This document shows positions 9,485 to 18,065 of a stretch of 64,000 nt of DNA, piece after piece. A program made the translations under genes and the position numbers. The stretch is taken from the NCBI RefSeq assembly GCF_943908415.1, contig NZ_CALTSY010000002.1:52331-116330 (forward strand). The letters run 5' to 3'. The notes below the pieces were generated by a model. It ran no database searches. It saw nothing but the letters and a program-made list of their open reading frames with translations, and was not told the DNA's origin. Each line of letters opens with the position of its first letter. The stretch's first letter is position 1. The DNA is from an uncultured Anaerococcus sp. GTDB taxonomy: Bacteria; Bacillota; Clostridia; Tissierellales; Peptoniphilaceae.

Positions 9485-10073
9485 GATTACTTCTCATTGC
9501 TTCTACAATTTTGTACATATTGGTAATCTCGCCAACTTGAAGCTGATCTTTTTTACCATAATGTTCTAGACATAGACCACAAGAATAGATTCTTACTCCT
9601 CTTGCCTCAAGATTCTTTAAGTCTTCAATAGTCTTTTCATTTTCACTTGTCATAAAGATGCCTCTATTATAGAAATAGATAGCAACTGGCAAGTGGTCTT
9701 GTTCGGTAATAGCATAGATATAACCTTCTAATATTTGTTTAGAAAATTCAGGATCTCCATCTCCTATACTATCAGAGTTTACTACAGCTATATAGTTACT
9801 TGAAGTTGCAGAGTTTACTGAGTAATCCTCTATCTCTTTATGGTCTCTAGATTCTTCTGTCTTTTCTAAGCTAACCCTATATTTCCTATCTTCAAGCTTT
9901 TCAACATTGCTTTTTAATTTTAATTCATTTGCCATCTTAGTAAGATTTTCTGTAGCAACTTCATTATCTACCAATGTAACAAATTCTGTTTCATCTGGAT
10001 TTTCGCGAAGTGCCTTTTTTGTTTCAATTACTGGGATTGGACAAGCTTTACCTAAAACATCAATTTCTATCAT
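9465..10073 (-). CDS. yedF: Selenium metabolism protein YedF (TusA/SirA domain plus DsrE-like domain)
   Basis: A 202-residue two-domain protein. Residues 1-75 form a SirA/TusA-type sulfur-carrier domain with ACPIPVIETKKAL (carrier Cys11). Residues from about 95 to 195 resemble the DsrE-like second domain of the selenium-metabolism YedF family, with cysteines in YSCGLCLEHYGK. It starts 11 bases after selD with AAAGGAG in the gap. Location between selD and DUF3343 supports a role in selenium delivery to SelD. Known YedF proteins are associated with selenium use but the biochemical step is not firmly established. Confidence 0.88.
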   Translation of the reverse strand: MIEIDVLGKACPIPVIETKKALRENPDETEFVTLVDNEVATENLTKMANELKLKSNVEKLEDRKYRVSLEKTEESRDHKEIEDYSVNSATSSNYIAVVNSDSIGDGDPEFSKQILEGYIYAITEQDHLPVAIYFYNRGIFMTSENEKTIEDLKNLEARGVRIYSCGLCLEHYGKKDQLQVGEITNMYKIVEAMRSNHAIYPC

Positions 10074-10084
10074 TTTTATCTCCT

Positions 10085-11098
10085 TTATTTTACTATAATT
10101 GGGTAAGATCTCTTTGACTTTACCTCGCCTATTTCATATATATCCATATTCTGATTTTTAAAATCAGCTATTATAGAATCAGCAGTATCACGATCTACAG
10201 AAACCATAAGACCACCGCTTGTTTGTGGATCATATAAGACCTCACTTAAAGCGGAATCTTCATTATAGAACTCAACTCTATTTTCTAGATAATTCCTATT
10301 ATTTTGTCCACCTGATGTGAATAAGAATTCATCAGCAAGCTCGAGAGCAGAGTCCAAAATAGGGACTTTTTTACTATCTACTATAATTGTATAATCGTCT
10401 CCAGCCATTTCTGATAGATGGCCTAATAGTCCAAATCCTGTTACATCAGTAGCTGCATGGATATCGTAGTTAACAAAGATATCACGAGCATATTTATTTA
10501 GTAATTTCATCTGATCTGTACAAGCAATAAAGTCTTCTTCCTTTACAAGTCCTTGGTTATAGGATCCTGTTATAAGTCCTGTTCCAAGCTTTTTAGTAAG
10601 TAATATAACATCTTTATCCTTTGGAGTATTATTTTTCCAAATTTTATCTATATCTACTATTCCAGTAACAGATAGTCCATATTTTGTAAGGTTGTCGTGG
10701 ATGGAGTGTCCTCCTGTAAGGCTTGCTTTAGCCTCTGTGACCTTATCATTGCCACCCCTAAGTATTTCCCTTAATATATCAAAATCTTCCTCTAGAGGGA
10801 ATGTTGTGATGTTTAAGGCACATATTACTTCACCACCCATAGCGTATATATCGCTCATGGAGTTGGCTGCTGCGATTTCTCCAAATAAGTATGGGTCATC
10901 TACCATAGGTGGAAAAAAGTCAAGGCTCTGAATGATTCCTGTCTTTCCATCTATATTAATTACAGCAGCATCATCTTTTTTATCAAATCCTACTATGATA
11001 TCATCTCTTTTATATGGATTTATATCATCCAATAAACTATCAAGATTCCCTGCAGCTATTTTTGCATTGCACCCGCCGCAAACTTCTAATTTACTCAT
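10085..11098 (-). CDS. selD: Selenide, water dikinase (selenophosphate synthetase)
   Basis: A 337-residue selenophosphate synthetase. It makes selenophosphate from selenide and ATP for selenocysteine synthesis. The N-terminus contains a CGGCNAK motif (Cys7, Cys10, Lys13), the cysteine form of the catalytic loop; no UGA is present, so the enzyme is not itself a selenoprotein. Further down are DDAAV near residue 43, TGGHS, DVTGFGLLGH and DPQTSGG, all typical of SelD. It follows the double-cubane reductase gene by 9 bases. This gene provides selenium donor for GrdA and both GrdB proteins; selA, selB and selC must lie elsewhere. Confidence 0.96.
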   Translation of the reverse strand: MSKLEVCGGCNAKIAAGNLDSLLDDINPYKRDDIIVGFDKKDDAAVINIDGKTGIIQSLDFFPPMVDDPYLFGEIAAANSMSDIYAMGGEVICALNITTFPLEEDFDILREILRGGNDKVTEAKASLTGGHSIHDNLTKYGLSVTGIVDIDKIWKNNTPKDKDVILLTKKLGTGLITGSYNQGLVKEEDFIACTDQMKLLNKYARDIFVNYDIHAATDVTGFGLLGHLSEMAGDDYTIIVDSKKVPILDSALELADEFLFTSGGQNNRNYLENRVEFYNEDSALSEVLYDPQTSGGLMVSVDRDTADSIIADFKNQNMDIYEIGEVKSKRSYPIIVK

Positions 11099-11107
11099 TA
11101 ATCTCCT

Positions 11108-12259
11108 CTATAACATTTCAATAAAGGCAGCCATTCTGGTATTTAATTGACCAATATCAGCTTGTGAGAAGTCTGTCTCTACAAACATATATGGTATGCC
11201 TTTTTCTTTTGTAACAAATTCTTTTATTTTTTCTCTTTCAACAATATAGGTATGGCAAGCTACTAAGTCCATCTCAATAACACCATCAGCATCATACTTA
11301 TCGATTAGTCTACTTAAAAGATCCAATCTATTTGTATCAGGCGTCATAACTGAACACCCTATATCTAGATATCTTCTAGCAATTGCCTCGTTAATATCCT
11401 CTGCTTCTAAATCTATATTGTTATCAAAGTTTTTTTCACCAGAGCAGTTCTCAAAACTTACTACTACAGCTCCATTATCTTCTATAGCATTTATAACTTT
11501 TTCAGTAGCTCCACCCATTGGGCAACCTGTAACTATAATTCTTGGCTTTTTCTCGCCTTTTTCTGGATCATATTCTCTTCTAACCTTATCAGCAATAGCA
11601 TTGATTTCATCTGCTACTGATTTTTTATCCATCTTAAAGGTTGAACCATAGGTAACATGGAAAAAGTCTAGGCCAGTCATTGGGGCTGGATCAAGCTCCA
11701 TAGTATCTGCAAGATTCTTTTGAGCATCTCTGATATCATTTCCTATCTTACACCATTGTCTTAAATTTTCATCAGTTACTTCTGTATCAAATTTTTCTGA
11801 TAAATATTTTCTAAGTTCTATGACTTCATCTTTCCAATACCTTAGTGCTCTTTCATCTTGCGTTTGAGGAAGTTGCATTATATATACTGGCTTAATATCA
11901 TTCATTAACTCATACATCTTCTTTTTACCATCGCAGGTTGTTTCTCCAACTACTACATCAGAGAAATAAAAGAATGGGCATTTATCTGTTTTAGCAAAGC
12001 CATAACTTGACTTAATCAAAGGACATAAGTTGGATGGCAAATCTTTTTCAGCCTCTGGTATTGTCTCATCGCTTGTAGAACAAAGAGCTACTGTGGTGGC
12101 CCCACTTGCCCAAGCAACTTCTTCAGGAAAATATGTACAATAAGCTCCAACTAATGGAATTCCCTTATCCTTAAGTTCCTTTACAGACATGAAGGCATTT
12201 TGCCTAGCTTCCGCAAATTCATCAAATATTTCTGGTAATTCTTTTACAATATCTGTCAT
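11108..12259 (-). CDS. Double-cubane-cluster anaerobic reductase (2-hydroxyacyl-CoA dehydratase family, YjiM-like)
   Basis: A 383-residue member of the 2-hydroxyacyl-CoA dehydratase/BcrBC superfamily (HgdB/FldB fold). Many cysteines sit in family-type motifs: AYCTYFPEE near residue 41, LCPLIKSSYG and KCPFF near 80-95, ETTCDGKKK near 107, TGCPMGG, ENCSGEKNF, GCSVMTP and ACHTYIVE. Only one dehydratase-type subunit is present, unlike true dehydratases that need two. This matches the double-cubane-cluster protein family, which reduces small molecules at very low potential using ATP through its activase. Its start overlaps the activase stop by 4 bases. Its placement with selD suggests reduction of a selenium or sulfur compound, but the substrate is unknown. 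Confidence 0.8.
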   Translation of the reverse strand: MTDIVKELPEIFDEFAEARQNAFMSVKELKDKGIPLVGAYCTYFPEEVAWASGATTVALCSTSDETIPEAEKDLPSNLCPLIKSSYGFAKTDKCPFFYFSDVVVGETTCDGKKKMYELMNDIKPVYIMQLPQTQDERALRYWKDEVIELRKYLSEKFDTEVTDENLRQWCKIGNDIRDAQKNLADTMELDPAPMTGLDFFHVTYGSTFKMDKKSVADEINAIADKVRREYDPEKGEKKPRIIVTGCPMGGATEKVINAIEDNGAVVVSFENCSGEKNFDNNIDLEAEDINEAIARRYLDIGCSVMTPDTNRLDLLSRLIDKYDADGVIEMDLVACHTYIVEREKIKEFVTKEKGIPYMFVETDFSQADIGQLNTRMAAFIEML

Positions 12260-13029
12260 CTTTTTTTCTTCTCCTTTGCAAGCAAAGCTGCCCCATATGA
12301 GCCAGCAAATTTTCCATTTTCTGTTGTATATACTTTTGTATGTAGTTTATCCCCTAGTACTTTTGCAAAATAGTCTACATTACTAAGGCCACCTGTAAGT
12401 ATAACATCATCTTTAACCTTAGCTCTTCCAGCAAGTTGAGCTACTTTTTTTGCAACAGAATCAATAACCCCTGCTGCTATATCCTCTTTATTACGACCTT
12501 CACCTATATAATTTATAACTTCTGACTCAGCAAAAACGGTACACATGGCACTTATTTCTATAACTTCTCCCCTATCTGCTAGGTCAAATAGTTCTTCTAG
12601 GGTAAGGTTTAGTTTATTAGCCATTATCTCAATAAATCTACCAGTGCCAGCTGAACACTTATCATTCATTAAAAAATCAGAAACAAAGCCATTCTCCAAG
12701 GAAATAACCTTTGTATCCTGACCACCTACATCTATTATAGTTGTATCATGGGCCTTTGAAAGCTCTTTGCCCCCTCTAGCATGACAAGTTATTTCTGTAA
12801 TCTCAAAATCGGCATATTCTACAGAAATACGCCCATATCCTGTAGCTACTGTCCTTACATTGCTATCATCCATATTTATCTTATATTGATTTTCTATGTT
12901 ATTTCTAATAAGCTTTGCAGTCTCCTTAGAGCTCCAGCCGGTAGGTAAAACAAAATGATCAACCTGCTCTTCATGTAAAACAGTAACTTTAGCAGCTGTA
13001 GAACCTATATCTATGCCAATATAATACAT
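12256..13029 (-). CDS. ATP-dependent activase of double-cubane reductase (HgdC/YjiL-like)
   Basis: A 257-residue ASKHA-fold ATPase. The phosphate-binding loop GIDIGSTAAK is at residues 5-14 and a second, VGGQDTKV, near 101. The two cysteines that bridge one [4Fe-4S] cluster in the homodimer are in KCSAGTGRF (Cys125) and AMCTVFAESE (Cys163). These activases use ATP hydrolysis to push an electron into their partner, here the reductase encoded immediately downstream with a 4-base overlap. First gene of the selenium operon. There is no strong ribosome site before ATG 13029, but the N-terminus matches the family exactly. It contains no second ASKHA domain, so it is the short form. Confidence 0.85.
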   Translation of the reverse strand: MYYIGIDIGSTAAKVTVLHEEQVDHFVLPTGWSSKETAKLIRNNIENQYKINMDDSNVRTVATGYGRISVEYADFEITEITCHARGGKELSKAHDTTIIDVGGQDTKVISLENGFVSDFLMNDKCSAGTGRFIEIMANKLNLTLEELFDLADRGEVIEISAMCTVFAESEVINYIGEGRNKEDIAAGVIDSVAKKVAQLAGRAKVKDDVILTGGLSNVDYFAKVLGDKLHTKVYTTENGKFAGSYGAALLAKEKKKR

Positions 13030-13126
13030 TGAATTATCTATATTATCACCCCTAACTCAGAAAATGTTTTCCTGTCATATTAACAAATAAAGTCTATCTT
13101 TATAAAATACATACTCTTCTACTATC

Positions 13127-13154
13127 ATTAAACGTTAATAATAACTATTGTCAA
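13127..13154 (-). promoter_or_regulatory. Promoter of selenium operon
   Basis: Minus-strand TTGACA (13154-13149), a 16-base spacer and TTTAAT (13132-13127, 5 of 6 consensus bases) lie about 100 bases upstream of the activase start. No other gene intervenes. The rest of 13030-13246 shows nothing recognisable. Confidence 0.55.
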
Positions 13155-13246
13155 TTTATTGCTTATCTTTTAAAAAGCTTATAAAATGGACAATCTTCAG
13201 ACTAATATAGCTATCTAATAAGGGTAGTTATGAACTATATTTTTAC

Positions 13247-13292
13247 ATAAAAAATTCCTAAAAAGCTATCATAAATCTAACTTCTTAGGAAT
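13247..13292 (-). terminator. Terminator after histidine kinase gene
   Basis: On the minus strand ATTCCTAA pairs with TTAGGAAT around a 23-base loop, followed by a run of six T. It lies just past the stop of the kinase gene and upstream of the selenium operon promoter. Confidence 0.75.
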
Positions 13293-13311
13293 CTTAAGAC
13301 CTTACTTTATT

Positions 13312-14610
13312 TTAATCAAAAGGATAGGCCAATGCTAGGCTAAAGTAAAATGTGGTTTCCTTATATGGTACTGAGCTTACCCCATAGTTTCCTCCATGAA
13401 GCTTAATTATCTCTCTTACTATGGATAATCCCAGTCCAGAGCCTAGCTTATTTCTCTTATGGGTCTTATCTACTTTGTAATACCTATCCCATATATTTGC
13501 TAGATCTTTTTCTGCTATTCCTTGGCCAAAGTCCGTCACTTCAAATCTTACATTAGATCCTTCTCTTTTTAATCTAACTATTATCTGACTACTTTGATTT
13601 GAATGGGTAATGGCATTTGTAATTAAATTATATATAACCTGTTCGATTTTTATCTCATCTGCTTTTATAAATATATCATCCTCTATCTTAGTATCTATGA
13701 AAAACCCATCTTTTACTAGCATTTCATTAAGTTTATCCGCAACATTTCTAACTTGCTTGCTTAAATTGTAGGTTTTTTCATTTAAAACTACGTTTTTATT
13801 TTCATAGTTACTTATATCGAGGGCATCTCCTACAAGATTGGAAAGTCTGTCGGTTTCTTCTAGGATCATATCAAAGTTTTCATCTGTAACTTCATCCTTG
13901 AAGTCTTTCATCATCTGTGTGTAGGAGTTTATTATAGATAAAGGAGTTTTTAAGTCATGGGATATGTTTGCCAAAAGCTCCTTTCTATAAGAATCTAGCT
14001 TACCAAGCTCATCTGATGCGTAATTTAAAGTATCAGATAATTCTTTTATTTCAAGATAATCATCTGCCTTAAACTTAACATCAAAATTACCCTTAGCAAA
14101 GTCTTTAGCAGATTCGTTTAAATCTTCTATGGGTCTTGCAACTTTTTTTGAAATTACTATAGCCATTCCTAAGGATAGGATTATAACCAAGATCGATATT
14201 ATGAAAAGCTCTACTTTAAGTGTAGATATAGTCGAATCTAAGGGTGTGATCAAGGCATAAAAGGTAAATGAGAGGTCGTTATTCCCTTGTGTAAAAACGG
14301 CTGTTTTTTCAATAGCTTCGGGTGGGATTTGACTACGACCACTTCTTTCAATTTCTGGTCTTTTGTAATCTTTAGTAGGCATAACAACCACTCCACTATT
14401 ATGCTCAATTTCTTTTATTAGCTTATCTATATCTTTACTTTCAAAATTATCTGAAAAGTAAGTAATAGCAGAATTTAGCTCGTGATTTCTTACAAACTTA
14501 TACATATCTTTTAAAAAAACTGACTGTAAAAGCCATAAACTAAGGAGAATAATACCTGAGAAAAGAATCAGGTACTTATATAATTTTGTTTGTAATTTTT
14601 CTCTAGCCAT
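13312..14610 (-). CDS. Sensor histidine kinase of the VTC/DUF4956 operon
   Basis: About 432 residues. A transmembrane segment at residues 12-35 and a second near 130-155 bracket an extracytoplasmic sensor region of about 95 residues. A HAMP-like region follows (near 160-210), then a HisKA dimerisation domain with NISHDLKTPLS and an HATPase domain with the N box (VIYNLITNAITHS), DFGQGIAE and GSGLGLSIV. ATG 14610 is preferred over the TTG at 14613. The start overlaps the regulator stop by 8 bases, so the two proteins are a cognate pair. Signal unknown; the phosphate-box-like repeats at the operon promoter suggest phosphate or envelope state, which is inference. Confidence 0.88.
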   Translation of the reverse strand: MAREKLQTKLYKYLILFSGIILLSLWLLQSVFLKDMYKFVRNHELNSAITYFSDNFESKDIDKLIKEIEHNSGVVVMPTKDYKRPEIERSGRSQIPPEAIEKTAVFTQGNNDLSFTFYALITPLDSTISTLKVELFIISILVIILSLGMAIVISKKVARPIEDLNESAKDFAKGNFDVKFKADDYLEIKELSDTLNYASDELGKLDSYRKELLANISHDLKTPLSIINSYTQMMKDFKDEVTDENFDMILEETDRLSNLVGDALDISNYENKNVVLNEKTYNLSKQVRNVADKLNEMLVKDGFFIDTKIEDDIFIKADEIKIEQVIYNLITNAITHSNQSSQIIVRLKREGSNVRFEVTDFGQGIAEKDLANIWDRYYKVDKTHKRNKLGSGLGLSIVREIIKLHGGNYGVSSVPYKETTFYFSLALAYPFD

Positions 14611-15280
14611 CAAATCTGTACCCCAAACCCCTAACTGTTACTATTAAGTCCTTATAATCACCTAGTGCCTTTCTAAGTGTTTTGATATGGGTATCGAGGG
14701 TCCTATCATCTCCAAAAAAATCATATCCCCAGACTTCAGATAGTATCTGACTTCTAGTTAAGGCTATATTTTTATTTTGGATAAGATAAAATAGGAGCTC
14801 TAACTCTTTTAGGGAAAGATTTATATTTTTATCTCCTATTAAGACCTTGTATGCATCCATATCTACAAATAGATCCTTATACTGATAGGTGTTTTTCTCA
14901 GTATTGACTGGATCAGTACTATTACTTCTTCTAAGAATTGCTTCTATCCTTAAAATAATCTCACTATTAGAAAATGGTTTAGTAACATAGTCATCCACTC
15001 CCAGCTCAAAACCTAGGACCTTATCATATTCTTCAGCCCTAGCTGTGAGCATTATTACAGGTATATTAGAAAAAGTTCTGATTTCCTTTAAGGCTTCAAA
15101 GCCATCGACGACTGGCATCATAATATCTAAGACTAGAATGTCAAATTTACTTTGCTTTAATTTATCAATAGCTTCCTGCCCATTGCTGGTTTCTTCTACC
15201 TCAAAATCTTTATATTCAGCATATTTTTTTATAACTTTTCTAAGAGATGGTTCATCATCACAAACTAAAATCCTCGCCAT
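14603..15280 (-). CDS. OmpR/PhoB-family response regulator
   Basis: A 225-residue regulator with a receiver domain at 1-118 (acidic pocket CDDE at 7-10, phosphorylation site Asp52 in VLDIMMP, Lys in VTKPFSN) and a winged-helix DNA-binding domain from about 130 to the end (LKELELLFYLIQN, TLRKALGDY, VRGLGYRFDG). It is encoded 12 bases after the DUF4956 gene in one apparent operon with the histidine kinase. OmpR/PhoB proteins bind direct repeats with 11-base period, and such repeats stand at the operon promoter near 18000-18027, so autoregulation is likely. Confidence 0.93.
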   Translation of the reverse strand: MARILVCDDEPSLRKVIKKYAEYKDFEVEETSNGQEAIDKLKQSKFDILVLDIMMPVVDGFEALKEIRTFSNIPVIMLTARAEEYDKVLGFELGVDDYVTKPFSNSEIILRIEAILRRSNSTDPVNTEKNTYQYKDLFVDMDAYKVLIGDKNINLSLKELELLFYLIQNKNIALTRSQILSEVWGYDFFGDDRTLDTHIKTLRKALGDYKDLIVTVRGLGYRFDG

Positions 15281-15292
15281 ACATATCCTTAT

Positions 15293-15958
15293 CTAAAAAT
15301 CATCCCTATATAGGTTGACTGCTAGGTTAGCATTTTTTATCCTAATATCATCTAGGAGATTTTTCTTCATATTTTCATTTTCTAATATTATACTATAGTT
15401 AAGTTCAAAAACTGACCCAAATTCCTTACTCCTAATGCCAACTAATTCATAACTATCACAGTAGTTTTCAAGGATTTTATTAAATACATTTTCATTATTC
15501 ATATCTTCTGGAGTATTTATCTTTAATACTAGTTGATTCTTTTTATCAAGTAAATTACTTTTTTCTATAACTATTAATACTAGAAGTATTATTAGAGCAA
15601 AGATTAATGCATATACTACAAAACCCATTCCACAGGCAAGTCCAACTGCTACTGTTAAGAAAATCATGGATATGTCCTTGATGTCACCTGGAGATGACCT
15701 AAACCTTATTAGAGAAAAGGCACCTGCTAGAGAAAATGCTCTAGCTACATTAGATCCTACTAAAAGTATTATCATAGAAACTATAGATGGTAATAGAATA
15801 AGGGCTATGCCTAATTCTCTATCTCCCCTACCCTTATTTGTATAAGAGTTTACTAAACTTATGATAGTTCCTATAAAAATAGACCCAAATAAGATTATTA
15901 AAGTTGAACTAAGACTTAGGCTCTCAGTATCAACTTGTAAGCTGAATAAGTTGTTCAT
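15293..15958 (-). CDS. DUF4956 membrane protein
   Basis: A 221-residue protein with roughly three to four hydrophobic segments in the first 135 residues and a soluble C-terminal part. The segment GAFSLIRFRSSPGDIKDI near residue 78-95 is highly typical of the DUF4956 family. It overlaps the VTC polymerase gene by 29 bases. DUF4956 proteins commonly sit beside VTC-type polymerases and are probably their membrane partner, for example a channel for the product. No enzymatic function has been assigned to the family that I can name with certainty. Confidence 0.85.
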   Translation of the reverse strand: MNNLFSLQVDTESLSLSSTLIILFGSIFIGTIISLVNSYTNKGRGDRELGIALILLPSIVSMIILLVGSNVARAFSLAGAFSLIRFRSSPGDIKDISMIFLTVAVGLACGMGFVVYALIFALIILLVLIVIEKSNLLDKKNQLVLKINTPEDMNNENVFNKILENYCDSYELVGIRSKEFGSVFELNYSIILENENMKKNLLDDIRIKNANLAVNLYRDDF

Positions 15959-16685
15959 CTTTGCTCCTTTCCGTATTTTTATTCTTTACTCTATAAATCT
16001 TATATTCACTACCATATTTTGAAAAAGACGTCCTATAAATTCCTAAAGATGATAGGATATCTACAAACCATAAGGGAAGTGATCCAAGGATTTTGACTTC
16101 CATGAGAACTTTATTTTTTAAGAGGATGGCATCATCTTTTCTATTTATAAGTCCCAAATGATTCCTCCTAGTTTTTATACCAGTATCAAAAGACACTCTA
16201 AAATTTTGATCATCTTCTCCAAATAGGGCCAATCTTTTGTAGGATATAAAAACTTTCGGGGATAGGTCATATTTATCTATATGATTGTAGATTTCATAGA
16301 GGGCGTTTTGACTGCCCTCTACTAAATTTATATTTTCTCTATCATGGAAAATTTTAGCTAAGTCCTTATATCTTATAGCTATTCTTCTTTTTGCTACAAT
16401 TCCATCTATTTTCTTTTTTAATTCTACAAAGACTATATCTTCTCCACTTGCTCTAATATAGGAACGAAGTCTAAGTTTTTCCTTGTAATAAGGATGATCT
16501 AGGGACTTTTTGATAATATCATTATTTTGTGTATCAAAGTATACATTGTATATTGTGTATGGCTTATGGCCTGTGCAATAGATGTCATAGTCCATATAAG
16601 CTTCTAATTTCCTTATAAGCTTAAAGTAGGTCATATCATCCAATAAGTATTTATACTCATATCTTTTAAACTCAGTTTGACTCAT
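15930..16685 (-). CDS. VTC-domain polyphosphate polymerase-like protein
   Basis: A 251-residue soluble protein of the VTC family (tunnel-fold, CYTH-like). Motifs include KRYEYKYLLDD at the N-terminus, KLRLRSYIRA near residue 90, VFVELKKKIDG near 105, KRRIAIRY, SYKRLALFG and a final KVLMEVKI acidic strand; these basic and acidic residues line the polymerase tunnel in the yeast Vtc4 structure. The bacterial form lacks SPX and transmembrane domains; its DUF4956 neighbour could supply the membrane part. Expected reaction: polyphosphate synthesis from ATP, but a different polymer cannot be excluded. It starts 21 bases after the lipoprotein gene. Confidence 0.85.
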   Translation of the reverse strand: MSQTEFKRYEYKYLLDDMTYFKLIRKLEAYMDYDIYCTGHKPYTIYNVYFDTQNNDIIKKSLDHPYYKEKLRLRSYIRASGEDIVFVELKKKIDGIVAKRRIAIRYKDLAKIFHDRENINLVEGSQNALYEIYNHIDKYDLSPKVFISYKRLALFGEDDQNFRVSFDTGIKTRRNHLGLINRKDDAILLKNKVLMEVKILGSLPLWFVDILSSLGIYRTSFSKYGSEYKIYRVKNKNTERSKDEQLIQLTS

Positions 16686-16706
16686 AAGCTCTCCTTTCTT
16701 TTAAAT

Positions 16707-17930
16707 CTAATTATTATTTGAGCTATTTTGCTCTTGGCTCTCTGTCTGTGAGTTATTTTCATTTGAATATGGCATTTGTGGATGAGCTTGATTGCCATTT
16801 GGGTCTGCTCCCTGCATACCTTGAGGGCCTCCTTGTCCACTTGGACCAGCACCCATTCCATTTTGACCATTCATCATGGAAGTAAAGTCTATTGCTTCTC
16901 CAGTTTCATCTAAAATTTCTCCTCCATTTTGTACTATCTCACCATCTGCATCTAGAGCAGTATCTATAGGGTCAAGTGTAGTTGTATCGATGGTGGTTTT
17001 TCCTCCATTTATAGTTATAGTTCCATTAGAGTCTATTCCATCTCCACTCGCTTTTATTAATATAGTTCCATCGTTTATCTCTATATCTCCATCAGTCTTA
17101 GCATTAATGCCATCATCTGATGAACTTATATCCACATCACCACCATTTACTGCTATATGATAAGCTTCTAGGCCCTCATCTGAACTATTAATTCTTATTT
17201 TCCCATCATTTATAGTTAAATAGCCTTTCTCCTCATTGGTTGACCTTAGGGCTTTTTTACCTGATTCTATAGTGATCTCTCCTCCATCTATTATGAGTTC
17301 ATCTTTTCCAACTAGACCATCCTGTGCTGCATCTAAAGTGATATTTCCTGAACTAATGCTTAGAGTATCCTTGCTTGTAATAGCATCGTTATATTCTGTT
17401 TTTACATCTAGGCTACCCTCTCCTTTTATTTCAAGGTCTGCCTTAGAGAATATTGCAGCTGATGGGAAATCTTCATCTGTAGTTTCTATAGTTGCCTGGC
17501 TTATAGCATTAGTTGAACCATCAGCTAAGATAATGTTTACTTTCTCAGCTTCTTTAATATATATTGGTGTAGCATCATTGCTATTTATTCTTACATTGTT
17601 TAAAACTAGATTTACTTCTCCATTATCACTATCCTTATCTACATCTATTATTAGGGATCCATCTTCAAGGCTTCCTGTAAGTTCATAATTACCACTTGAA
17701 GTTATTTCTGGATTTTCCTCATCTAGATTTATCTTTGTGACTTCATCTGATGAATCACTCTCTTCTTGGCTATCAGATTCTTCTTTTGTCTTATCACTGT
17801 CTTCTTGTTCTAAATTTTCACTTGATGTTATTATATAATCTGTATTTAGATTATTATCTGCGCTTGAACTATCACATGCTGATAGTAAAAAAGCATTGAT
17901 TGCTAAAATCATTACTAATTTGTTTTTCAT
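16707..17930 (-). CDS. Carbohydrate-binding beta-helix lipoprotein (DUF4353/Cthe_2159-like)
   Basis: About 407 residues. The start is ATG 17930, 8 bases after AAGGAG; an earlier in-frame start gives 11 extra residues with no ribosome site. A signal peptide ends in the lipobox LLSAC, so the protein is anchored outside the membrane. After an acidic linker (residues 20-70) comes a long array of short strands with recurring patterns such as ISSGNITLDA, INGGKTTID and VNGGDVDISSSDDGINAK, predicting a right-handed beta-helix. The C-terminal 60 residues are Gly, Gln, Met, Pro and Asn rich and low complexity. It leads the VTC/DUF4956/two-component operon. Probable role: binding acidic polymer or surface glycans; inference. 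Confidence 0.8.
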   Translation of the reverse strand: MKNKLVMILAINAFLLSACDSSSADNNLNTDYIITSSENLEQEDSDKTKEESDSQEESDSSDEVTKINLDEENPEITSSGNYELTGSLEDGSLIIDVDKDSDNGEVNLVLNNVRINSNDATPIYIKEAEKVNIILADGSTNAISQATIETTDEDFPSAAIFSKADLEIKGEGSLDVKTEYNDAITSKDTLSISSGNITLDAAQDGLVGKDELIIDGGEITIESGKKALRSTNEEKGYLTINDGKIRINSSDEGLEAYHIAVNGGDVDISSSDDGINAKTDGDIEINDGTILIKASGDGIDSNGTITINGGKTTIDTTTLDPIDTALDADGEIVQNGGEILDETGEAIDFTSMMNGQNGMGAGPSGQGGPQGMQGADPNGNQAHPQMPYSNENNSQTESQEQNSSNNN

Positions 17931-17962
17931 TCTTTTATCTCCTTTTCTTATTTGATGATTCA

Positions 17963-18027
17963 ATTATACAAGGTCATTATGAAGGCCAAAGAGTTGTTAT
18001 GTGAACTTTTGGTGAAGTTTATTTGAA
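17963..18027 (-). promoter_or_regulatory. Promoter and PhoP/PhoB-like direct repeats of VTC operon
   Basis: On the minus strand three hexamers occur with exact 11-base period: TTCAAA (18027-18022), TTCACC (18016-18011) and TTCACA (18005-18000). They resemble PhoP boxes (TT[A/C/T]ACA with 5-base gaps). A TATAAT lies at 17968-17963 and has no good -35, as expected for an activator-dependent promoter. The region is shared with the divergent Mn2+ riboswitch promoter. Confidence 0.6.
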
Positions 18028-18051
18028 AATTGTTGTATTTTTAAGAATTTT

Positions 18052-18060
18052 TGATATAAT
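18052..18060 (+). promoter_or_regulatory. Extended -10 promoter of Mn2+ riboswitch
   Basis: The sequence TGATATAAT is a perfect extended -10 (TGnTATAAT). A weak -35 (TTGTAT, 18033-18038) is 16 bases upstream. Transcription would start just before the riboswitch. Confidence 0.7.
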
Positions 18061-18065
18061 TAGAG

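Noticed and set aside
16876..17688. Plus-strand ORFs opposite the beta-helix lipoprotein.
   Set aside because: They arise from the repetitive codon pattern of the beta-helix on the other strand and encode low-complexity Ser/Pro-rich sequence.
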